Source: Parvularia atlantis
Lineage: Eukaryota > Opisthokonta > Rotosphaerida
Assembly: GCA_943704415.1 (NCBI GenBank)
Contig: CALSCO010002186.1
Coordinates: 1-13,599, forward strand
Length of the DNA stretch: 13,599 nucleotides
Reading direction: 5' to 3'
Shown: positions 1-7,885 of the stretch, one piece after another
Layout: the number at the start of each line of letters is the position of its first letter
Numbering within the stretch: position 1 is the first letter of the stretch
Translations under genes and position numbers: made by a program
Notes under the pieces: model-generated
Database searches by the model: none
The model's input: only the letters and a program-made list of their open reading frames with translations
What the model was told of the DNA's origin: nothing

Positions 1-86
<86 letters not shown>
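1..86. repeat. (TC)n dinucleotide microsatellite
   Basis: An uninterrupted TC run of about 43 units opens the window and is followed by cgcttgcag. It may continue beyond the window edge. A pyrimidine run ending in cag looks like the 3' end of an intron, so it could be the tail of a 5'-UTR intron of the gene that starts at 166. It could equally be an ordinary upstream microsatellite; the sequence alone does not decide. Confidence 0.95.
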
Positions 87-89
<3 letters not shown>

Positions 90-165
90 TGCAGCGGCGC
101 CGTGTGTCACGCAAGCGGCCTGACCGGCGCAGGCCACATCGCGCGCAGCACGCCGCGCCAGCCGA
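87..165 (+). other. presumed 5' flank / 5' UTR of the GLTSCR1-like gene
   Basis: This stretch between the TC repeat and the first good ATG (166) is open in frame but begins without an ATG. It contains possible 3' splice sites: cttgcag ending at 94, and ctgaccggcgcag ending at 132, where a CTGAC lies 9 nt before the AG. The transcript may therefore have an upstream non-coding exon outside the window. No TATA-like element is visible. Confidence 0.4.
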
Positions 166-491
166 ATGGGCCCCAACGGGCCCGCCACCCCTGCTGCGCA
201 CGTGGCGGGCAGTGCCGCGGCGGCGACATTGCAGGTGCGCTCGACTCGCGCACGGGCCGCGTACTCACGCCCCGGCTGCAGTCGCCCTTCGACGGCCTGT
301 TTGAGACGGCGCCGGCCGCGCCCGTGCGCAACGGCAGCAGCGCCCCCGCCGTCAAGCAGCAGCCGCTGCCGTCGGCCACCGCGCCCGTGCCGGTCAAGCA
401 GCAGCAGCAGCCGAGCAACGGCGCGCCGACACACGTCCAGCCGGCCGCGCAGGACCCGCAGCGCCTCTTTGCGGCCATCAAAGAGCAGCAG

Positions 492-522
<31 letters not shown>

Positions 523-2519
523 CCGCGTCGGCACCCGCACCCTCACCGGCGCCACAACGGCCCGCACCGTCTCCTCAGCAGCGCACGACACCGGCACCGG
601 CACCGACACCCTCGCCGGCCGCGCTCGCCGCGCAGCGCAGCCAGGTGATCGCCGCGGCCGCCGCACCGCTCTCGCCGGCGCAGATCCAGGCGCTGCTCCT
701 GCATCAGCAGCAGATTCAGCAGATTCAGCAGCAGCAGCGCGCGGCCAGCGGCATCGCCGTCAAGCTCCCCGCACCCGCCGCGGCCTCTGCGCCCGTGGCC
801 ACCAGCGGCGCCATCCCGCTCGCGGCCGTGCCCATGGCCACCCAGGCACAGGGCGCCGTCGCCCCAGCAGCTGCAGGAGGGACTTCGTCAAAGCCAGGGA
901 CACCCGCCAGCTCGTCGTCGCGCGTGCAGACGACGTCGCTGCACAGCATGCCGGTCGCCGCGGCGTTTGTCCCGCAAGCCGCAGCAGCCGCGCCAGCCGC
1001 TGGCACGCCCGCCCCCGCCACCCGCCCCGACATGGTCATGGCCGGCAGCCCGTTCATGCGCTCGCCACACATCGGCCAGGGCATGTTGTACCAGAACACG
1101 ACGGCGTCGCCAGTCGCCCGTCAAGGGAGCATCGGCATGCCGCCACGGTGCGCGCGCGCGCGCCACGTAGTGGCTTCCTGTGCTGACGCGGCGCGATACG
1201 CACAGGCCTATCATGCGCGCGACGACGCAAACACCGCCCGCCCGGTCCACGCGGCCCGCCACGTCCACGCCGCCGACGCTCTACCAACCGCTGTCGCACC
1301 CGGCCATGCCGCCTGTGCCGCAGGGTCCTGTCGTGGGCGTCAAGCGCGACACGGACGAGTTCTACCGCATGTACGAGACGAAGCGGAGGTGTGCCGGGGG
1401 CAGCTCAGCACGCGCGCTGCGTGGGTACTGAGCGTGCGACGCAGGTTCAAGGCCGCGCTCGAGATCGACCAGCAGGCGATCACCCAGCCCAACATGAAGC
1501 GGCCCTTCCGCGACATGGAGGTGCGCCTGTGCTGTTGGATCTCGCATGGCGGCTCACGCGCTCGCGCAGGATGTGCTCGAGCGGCTGATGCCTTACCACC
1601 TGTACACCTATCCGGAGACCTCTGAGCGGCCAGAGCTCGTTGCACGCACCGCCGACCTGAGTGCGCTCCGCCCCGTGTATGCCGCACGTACGCACGCGCC
1701 TGATGCAGCCCTCGGCAGTCGACAAGAAAGCGCGCGAGTTCATGAAGTACGAGCAGCGCGTGCGACGGCGTGTGCTGGACGCGCGGCAGAAGATGGCCAA
1801 GGTCTGTGCATGCCCGGTCGCGCCGCTCGCTTGCTGACGATATGGAAGCAGGCGCAGCACATGACCGAGCGCGTCATGCTCGAGACGATGCTCTGCCACG
1901 ACGAGCGCATGGAGAACGTGCAGCTGACACAGCAGATTGAGGCGACGCGTGCCGGTGCGTGCACGCGCGAGTTTGCAGCGTGTGCCGATGTGCAGCGTGC
2001 GCAGCGATCCGCGCGGCACAGGCGGCGCCTCGGCCGCCACCGCCACCCGTTGCCACGCCATCGGTGCCGCGGGTGCGTGTGGCGCGCGCTCGTGTGCACC
2101 AGTCGTGGGCTGACAGGCGGCGCTCGCGCACAGATCGTCATTGGCGGGTCGTCCAGTCGGCCGTCAATCTACATTCCGGCGAGCGTGGTACAGCAGAGGT
2201 GCGCGCATCCGCGTCTCCGTTGCTGCGGCTGCTGACGATAACGCGCTGCGCCTTGCTCCCTGTACGCGTGCCACGCAGCTTGCCCAGGGTACATGATGCA
2301 GAGGCGGCTTCCGCACATGCTGACCCCGGCTCGCTCGCACAGACACAACCAGCCGCCGCGCCGCCGCCCGTGCAACGGCAGAACAGTGCTGCCGACACGT
2401 CAGCACTCGACATTGCGGGTGCGCTCGCCCGCGCCGCATGCGTGCGCGAGCAGGAGGCTGGCTCATGCGTGGCCGCAGCCATCTCGAGCTTTCTCTCGCT
2501 CGAAAACTTGGACAACTGA
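166..2519 (+). CDS. GLTSCR1/BICRA-like polyQ protein (putative SWI/SNF ncBAF subunit)
   Basis: Ten exons: 166-234, 282-1147, 1206-1388, 1445-1520, 1570-1660, 1719-1801, 1852-1954, 2005-2072, 2134-2198, 2279-2519, giving 614 codons. Residues 24 to about 370 are low complexity: Q tracts (a near-pure run at about 92-103 and QQQIQQIQQQQ further on), then A/P/S-rich sequence. Residues about 374-490 form the recognisable part: FKAALEIDQQAI, PFRDMEDVLERLMPYHLY, then charged helices DKKAREFMKYEQRVRRRVL and HMTERVMLETML. This matches by eye the GLTSCR1 conserved region (Pfam PF15249) of BICRA/BICRAL, which in animals is a subunit of non-canonical BAF chromatin remodellers. Nuclear action is inferred from the family. 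The 3' splice sites ending at 1851 and 2004 are uncertain (1848 or 1857, and 1995, also keep frame). The first intron and the ATG at 166 rest on splice consensus only, and a further optional intron may lie at 2289-2342. The C-terminus is a short helical segment ending SLENLDN. Confidence 0.66.
486..521 (+). repeat. CAG trinucleotide tract coding polyglutamine
   Basis: Twelve codons, eleven of them CAG, interrupted once by CAC (three CAG, CAC, eight CAG). The tract lies in frame in the large second exon of the GLTSCR1-like gene. The pure 3' eight-codon part is the segment most likely to vary in length. Shadow reading frames on the same stretch give poly-Ser or poly-Ala and are not genes. Confidence 0.9.
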
Positions 2520-2563
2520 CGCCTGCATATTGTGTACACAAGCAACTGCAAAACAAAGGAAGC
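2520..2563. terminator. 44-nt convergent intergenic spacer with 12-bp palindrome
   Basis: Only 44 nt separate the stop of the plus-strand GLTSCR1-like gene from the stop of the minus-strand membrane protein gene. Inside lies the perfect palindrome TTGTGTACACAA (2530-2541), so both strands read TGTGTACA shortly after a stop codon (about 10 nt and 22 nt). No AATAAA is present. I infer that 3'-end formation of both genes happens here, possibly with UGUA-type elements; that role is not shown. The two mature mRNAs probably overlap at their 3' ends. Confidence 0.45.
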
Positions 2564-5169
2564 TCACGGCTTGGCGGACGGCGCGGCAGCCGTGGGCGAG
2601 ACGGCGATAGCGGCGGGCGGAACAAGGAAGTTTAGCAGTACGTCGGCTTGCACGGCGAGGACGTTGGGCGGCAGCATGCGCGTGTCGGGCGAGAGCAGGC
2701 CGGCCATGACCTGGCGGGGCCGAGCGCTGTCAGCAGCAGCAAGGCCGGCAAGCACTCACGCGCAGCGCACCGGTGCGAGCGTGAGCGAGTAGTAGTCGAC
2801 GTGCTGCGACGCCACGCATCGGTCAGTCACAGACCGCCACGGCGCGCGCACAAGAGCGCACCCGGCAGTTGCTCGGGAAGGCCTGCTGCGTGTTTGCGTT
2901 CATGAGCGCGACGCGCGCGTTGTTGTGCAGCAGCGGGACGGCGTTGTCCGGCAGGGGCGTGGTGAGCTGCCATGCGTGCGCGCGTGCAAGCGTCAGTCTG
3001 ACGGGTGCCGCGCACGGCCGCGCACACGCACGTTGTAGTACGGCCGCACGTCGTGGCGCACGGCCGCGACCGACGTCAGCAGGAACGGGTCGCAGTTGCC
3101 GCCCTCGTCAAAGACGTTGGTCTTGGGAAACGCGAGCCGTGCCATGTCGAGCACCTTCTTGCCCTGGCGCGAGGCGGCGGCGTCAGCGGCACGCTGTCTG
3201 CGCGTTGGCGCCAACGCACCGCCTGGTTGGGCATGTGCAAGTCGTGCGTGCCGAGCGAGACGACCATGGCGTCGGGCGCGTGCTGCTTCCAGCGCTCGGT
3301 GCTGGCCATGAGGTGGCTGGTGTCGCCGATGCCGGTCTCGATTAGGATCTCGCTCGCGTGCACGCGGCCGAGCACGGCCAGGGCCGGGTAGGACGAGGGC
3401 CACCAGAGCGTCTGGGTGACGAGGTACGTCTTGTCAAGGCAGGTGTGCATCTTGTCGCGCGGCGTCCACTTTTCCATCGGGCGCGAAAAGCTGCGCGCGC
3501 GCACACGCGTCAGCTGCGTGTGCGGGTCGCGCGCGGGGTCGACGCACCGCGGCGCGCCAATCAGACTGCACAGCGCGATGAACAGCTGCATCGTGCTCTC
3601 GTCGCCGTAGAGCGACACCCACCGGCCCACGTGCGCCTGCCGCAGCACGCTCTCGCTCTCGGTGCCGCCGCCCTCACGCGCATCCGGGCGCAGCGAGCGC
3701 AGCCGGCACCCGAACGGGAAGTAGTTGGTGAAGTTGGCGTCCCAGAAGCCCGGCAGAAGCGGCGAGGGCCGGAAGTCGGAGCACCACGGCAGCGTCTCGC
3801 GCGCCTTCATCGTCTCGGCCAGGGCCTCGTCCTCGCCCGCGGGCGCGGCCATGCCCACGGGTGGCGCCACGGTGAACTCAAGCAGGCCGCCGTTCTCGAT
3901 GCGCGCGTTGGTCGCGGCCGCGGGGAACTCGCCGGCCATCTCGGGCTCGGCCAGCAGCTTGGCGAAGAGCGCGGGGCTGCCGTAGTCGTCGTGCATGCGC
4001 GTGTAGTTGTACCAGAGCACGCTCGTCTCGATCGTGTACTTGCCCACGAGCCCCCTGGGCACGCGAACGTCCAGGTGCCAGCCCGCGCCGGCACTGCTCG
4101 GCCCGGGGCGCACGTCGCCCGCCAGCCACGTCTGCCCAGGCCCGCGCACGAGCGCCTGGAACGACGCCGCGCCCGAGCACACCGGCGGCAGACGACACTG
4201 CTCGCTGCACTGCAGGTCGCCCGCGGGCGCGATCAGGAACGTGTACAGCTGCGAGTCGTCGGTGCGGGGCTGCTCAAGCGGCTGCACGACGTACTGCTGC
4301 GCGGCCGGGCGGGCGAGCACCTCGGGCGCGGGCTGCGGGCACGTGCCGGGCGCGCCGCCCGGCGGCACAAAGTCGGCCGCGTGCGACTCGGTCACGAGTA
4401 CCTCGGGCGGGCGCGTGAAGAGCGGCGGGGGCGGCGTCGGTGGCCCGGGCGGTGCGGTGGGCGGCGGCGTCGGCGGCGTCGGCGGTGGATCGGCCGTGAC
4501 GACGTCGTCGCCGGCGAGCGGCTGGCCGTCGGCGGGGCTGTTGAGCGCGTCGTTCTGCATCATCTGCTGCTCGTGCGCCTGCATCGCGGCCTCGTCGGCG
4601 TTGCTCTCGCGCTCGGGCACCTGCGGCGCCCGGTCGTCCTCGACCACGCTCGCGACCACGGCCTCGTCCGCGGGCGGTGCCGCGTCCAGCAGCCGCTGCG
4701 CCTCCAACTCGTCCGCGTCCTGCGCGTCCTGCACGTCCCGCGCCGGGTCCGCCTCGTCGTCCGGGTGCTGCTGCCACGTGGACGTGGGGCGCGCTACAAC
4801 AGGGCGGCGCACGCGCGGCCCGTCGTCGTTGAAGCCGTCCACGTCGGTTCCGCCGGCGCCGCCAGCACCACCACCACCACCACCGCCGCCACCGGTGCCG
4901 CCAAGCAGGTCCCACGCGGCCCGGTCGGTGCCGACGCCGCCGCGCGAGCCGCGCAGGAGCAGCGGGAGCGACAGCATCAGGCCGAGCGCGAGCGCCGAGA
5001 GCACAAGCACGATGCGGCGACGCGTCGCGAACGACGCCGTCACCGTGAGCCGCCCGGCCCCGCTGCTGCCGCTGCCCTTGCCGCTGCTGCTGCCGCCGCC
5101 GCCGCCCCCCGGCCCGCCGCCCGCAGCGCGCGTGCGACGCGGCGGTGGCGCCGACTTTGCCTTCGGCAT
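2564..5169 (-). CDS. type II membrane protein with PC-esterase-like luminal domain, probably catalytically degenerate
   Basis: Five exons on the minus strand: 5169-3220, 3163-3032, 2966-2862, 2803-2771, 2710-2564; 788 aa. A basic Gly/Ser-rich cytosolic tail (1-51) is followed by one membrane segment (about 52-72, IVLVLSALALGLMLSLPLLL). Next come an acidic and Pro-rich stalk, a beta-rich region (about 310-450, with Cys residues and W.LDVRVP..L.GKYTIE), then the C-terminal domain. That domain has PWCSDFRP, FPFGCRLRS, VSLYGDESTMQLF (G522-D523-E524-S525), DAMVVSLGTHDLHM and a final SPDTRMLPPNVLAVQADVLL. This order matches PC-esterases of the CASD1, plant TBL and NXPE group, Golgi glycan O-acetyl-transferases or esterases. 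The expected GDS is GDES and the expected Asp-x-x-His reads D749-T-R-M, so activity is doubtful. NYT and NFT are luminal N-glycosylation sequons. All introns are phase 0 with GTGCGY starts. Family call by eye only. Confidence 0.58.
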
Positions 5170-5181
5170 TGGTCAGGCGAA
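5170..5181. promoter_or_regulatory. 12-nt divergent start-codon interval (candidate bidirectional promoter core)
   Basis: The minus-strand ATG (5169-5167) and the plus-strand ATG (5182) are separated by just 12 nt, tggtcaggcgaa. If the next in-frame ATG of the plus gene (5206) is the real start, the gap is 36 nt. The minus gene has no later ATG before its membrane segment except one inside it, so its start is fairly secure. Promoter elements of each gene must lie at least partly within the other's coding sequence. A CCAAT-like ATTGG spans 5168-5172. Confidence 0.45.
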
Positions 5182-5268
5182 ATGGCCAGTTGCATCAGCA
5201 TAAGGATGCGCGGGAGACCGGGGCGGCCGCCGCCGCAAGCGCAGCCGCTGCCGCGCGGCGCGGCGCAG

Positions 5269-5310
<42 letters not shown>

Positions 5311-7834
5311 AGCGGCGCGAACGCGCAGGACGCGCGTGCGCAGGCGCACTTTGCCGCGCTGCCGCCCGAGGTCGAGGAGGGTCACGTCGAGTACAAGGCG
5401 CGGGCTCTTGTTGTGCAACCGTTTCGGGCGCTGACCGCGCGCGCACACACACACACACACACACAGCTCAAGCTCGTGGCGCCGTCGCCCGAGCGCTACG
5501 GCCGCCTCGTGACGCAGCTCAAGTGGCGCCTGGCCGAGGGCGCGTGCGTCGCGCTGTACGAGGTCGGCGTGGAGGACGACGGCCGCGCCACGGGCCTGCC
5601 CGAGGCCGAGATGGTCGCGTCGCTGCGCACGCTGCAGCGCATGGCGCAGGAGCTGGACGCCGACGCGACCATTGTGCAGCACCTGCAGGTGCCGCACCGC
5701 TGCCTGCCGCCGCTGCCGCTCACACGGCGTCGCAGCTCAACAGCGGCAACCACGTCGCCGAGGTGCTCGTGCGCCGCAACCCGTCCGCGCACCGCTTCGG
5801 CGAGCTCAAGGTCGCGGTCGTGGGCGGCGCCGAGTGCGGCAAGAGGTGCGTGTGCGCGCGCGTGTGTGTGGTCGCTCTGCCGCTGACGTGCACGCAGCAC
5901 GCTCCTGGGCGTCCTCACGCGGTGCGCCGGTCGTGCGCGCAACACGCGCGATGGCCGCCTTACGCGGCACGCACAGCGGCGGGCTCGACAACGGCCGCGG
6001 GAAGGCGCGCCTGAGCCTGTTCACGCACCGCCACGAGATCGAGACGGGCCGCACGTCGAGCGTGTGCACCGAGATCATGGGCTTTGACAACGACGGTGCG
6101 CGCTCGGGGCGCTGCGCGGCTGGCGAGGCTGAGCTCACGGGTACGGCTGCAGGCCGCATCCTCAACTACTCGACGCCCAACTGCGGCACGTGGGAGCAGA
6201 TTTGCGAGCACGCCGCGCGCGTGGTCACCTTCCTCGACCTGGCCGGGTGCGCCCTCCGCGCGTCAGTGCGTGTCGCACTGACGCGGCCGCCGCCGCAGCC
6301 ACGAAAAGTTCCTCAAGACGACCGTCTCGGGCCTCGCCGGCCACTCGCCCGACATGGCGTGCCTCGTCGTGAGCGCGGTGGCTGGGGTGACGGCAATGAC
6401 GCGGTGCGCGCCCGTGCGCGCATGCGGGTGACAGCAGGGGCTGCTGACGTACGCGCGCCGGCCCAGCGAGCACTACACGCTCGCCACCGCCGTCGGCCTG
6501 CCCATGTTTGTTGTCGTGACCAAGGCCGACCGCGTGAGCGAGCAGCAGCGCCAGGTGAGCACGGCGCACGCATGGAGGTGAAGATTAACGCGGGCGCGCG
6601 TGACAGGCCATACTGCACGCGCTCGGGGAGTTGCTGGCGCCCGACGGGAGAGCGGTCGTGATAGCGGGCGAGAACGACCTGGGCGATCTCGAGAGCTTTG
6701 GGCTGCGCGGGTGCGTGCGGCATGCGGCTGTTGCGCACGTGCCGCCGACGTGCACCGTGCGCGCAGCGTGCGCCCTATCTTTGTCGTCTCGAACGTCACC
6801 GGGCTAAACCTGAAGCTGCTCGCGCGCTACCTGCGCCAGGTCTGTGTGCGTGCGTGTCTGCGTCGCGGTCCCTGACCGGCGCGCGCGACGCAGGTGCCGC
6901 GGCCCATGAAGCGTCCAAGAAGAGGATCGCTCGCGCACGACTCTAGCAGCGTCGAGCTGCAGATAGAAGACACGTTCAATGTGCCTGGTGCGCATGCCGC
7001 GCCGCCGCATCGAGCGCGGCTGATGGTGCGCGCGCAGACACCGGCACGGTGATAGGCGGCACGCTGCTCGTGGGCTCAATCAGCGAGGGCGCAACGCTGA
7101 TGCTCGGCCCGGCCGCAGACGGCAGCTTCCAGCCCGTTACGGTGCGCTTGCACTGCAAGGTGCGTAAGGCCACGTGCTGACGCGCCGCATGCACGTCGGC
7201 AGGTCGCGACGATTCGAAGAAACCGCGTCGCCGTCGCCCAGGTCGAGGCTGGCCAGCAGGCGACGCTCGCACTAAGTGACGTGCTTTACAACGCCGTTCG
7301 AAGAGGCATGGTCCTGGTGCGCCATCTGCCGCGGGGCGCGAGGGCGTGGGCCGCGCAGCCGACCGCCGCGCGCGCCGCAGCTCGACATTGACGCGACAAG
7401 ATCGGTCTGCACCGAGTTTGTGGCCACGGTGACCGTGCTGGCGCACCCGTCGACCGTGCGGGTGCGTCTGCGGCCACCGGCCACCTGCGTGGTCTCAACG
7501 TCGGCCGCGCAGGCAAACCAGCAGGGCATGCTGCACGTGGGCGCGGTGCGCCAGAGCGCGGCGATCACCGTGTTTGAGCCGCCTGAGGTGCGCGTTGGCG
7601 CTGCACGCCCCGCGGTGCCGGCTGACGAGCGTTTTGCGCGCACGCGCGCAGGTGGCCGCGGGAGAGTCGGCCCTCGCCACGTTCAAGTTGCTGCGCCAGC
7701 AGCCCGAATGCATCAGCGTCGGTGACCGCTTCCTGTTCCTCATGAGCGACCACTCCAAGCTGAGCGGCGAGGTCGTGCGCGTTGTGCCGTACACGCCCTC
7801 GCCCGGCGGCTCGCCGTCTGGCCGCTCGCCCTGA
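5182..7834 (+). CDS. GTPBP1-like: GTPBP1/GTPBP2-family translational GTPase
   Basis: Sixteen exons: 5182-5397, 5467-5688, 5736-5845, 5898-5921, 5977-6095, 6153-6246, 6299-6403, 6467-6554, 6607-6710, 6767-6839, 6894-6987, 7038-7159, 7203-7316, 7381-7461, 7513-7587, 7652-7834; 607 aa, close to animal GTPBP2 length. An acidic leader with ten Asp (30-39) precedes the family's LPPEVEEGHVEYK|LKL and LVTQLKWRLAEG blocks. G1 is GGAECGKS (176-183, split by an intron), G2 GRTSS (215-219), G3 DLAGH (259-263, split by an intron), G4 TKAD (315-318), G5 SNVTG (369-373). Blocks ELDNGRG/HEIETGRTSS, GHEKFLKTTVSG and QIEDTFNVPG, then two beta-barrel domains, follow in order. GTPBP1/2 are cytosolic EF-Tu-like GTPases linked to tRNA delivery, rescue of stalled ribosomes and exosome-mediated decay. 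Intron 1 (5398-5466) is GC-AG. Start could be 5206 instead of 5182. Confidence 0.9.
5269..5298 (+). repeat. (GAC)10 tract coding poly-aspartate
   Basis: Ten consecutive GAC codons followed by GGC codons lie near the N-terminus of the GTPBP1-like protein, before the conserved LPPEVEEG block. The tract is in a poorly conserved leader, so length change here would probably be tolerated. Antisense frames read this as Val or Arg/Ser tracts and are not genes. Confidence 0.92.
5398..5466 (+). other. GC-AG intron with internal CA repeat (69 nt, stop-free, 3n)
   Basis: The exon ends ...GAGTACAAG and the intron starts GCGCGG. It ends acacacag before CTCAAGCTC, restoring the family block EYK|LKL exactly. 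A branch-like gcgctgacc is at about 5439-5447, and a CA repeat fills the branch-to-acceptor interval. No GT donor restores the conserved sequence. Length is a multiple of three without stops, so a gene finder could wrongly keep it as coding (it would read as His-Thr repeats). Confidence 0.75.
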
Positions 7835-7885
7835 CTTGTTCTCGTGCCTGTGTCAGCTTCGCCGCATCGCAAAGCACGCCTGCAA
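7835..7885. other. 51-nt convergent spacer
   Basis: Short gap between the stop codons of the GTPBP1-like gene (plus) and the Arc1p/AIMP1-like gene (minus). I see no AATAAA, no TGTA motif and no hairpin worth naming. 3' UTRs of the two genes must extend into each other's last exon if they are of ordinary length. Confidence 0.6.

Noticed and set aside
102-132. A 31-nt intron gtgtgt...ctgaccggcgcag before the GLTSCR1-like gene
   Set aside because: It fits the consensus but is much shorter than any other intron here, and the exon before it would be only a few bases. More likely, if spliced at all, the 3' end of a longer upstream intron.
1675-1708. A 34-nt intron in the GLTSCR1-like gene starting GTGTAT
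   Set aside because: The 58-nt alternative 1661-1718 uses the standard GTGCGC donor, keeps phase and gives the charged helix DKKAREF; it was preferred.
4007-5203. 398-codon plus-strand frame opposite the membrane protein gene
   Set aside because: Ser/Gly/Cys-rich shadow frame caused by high GC; the minus strand has the membrane segment, sequons and family motifs.
3358-5886. 842-codon plus-strand open frame
   Set aside because: Arg/Ala-rich antisense of the membrane protein that happens to run in phase into the first two exons of the GTPBP1-like gene. Only the part from 5182 on carries family motifs.
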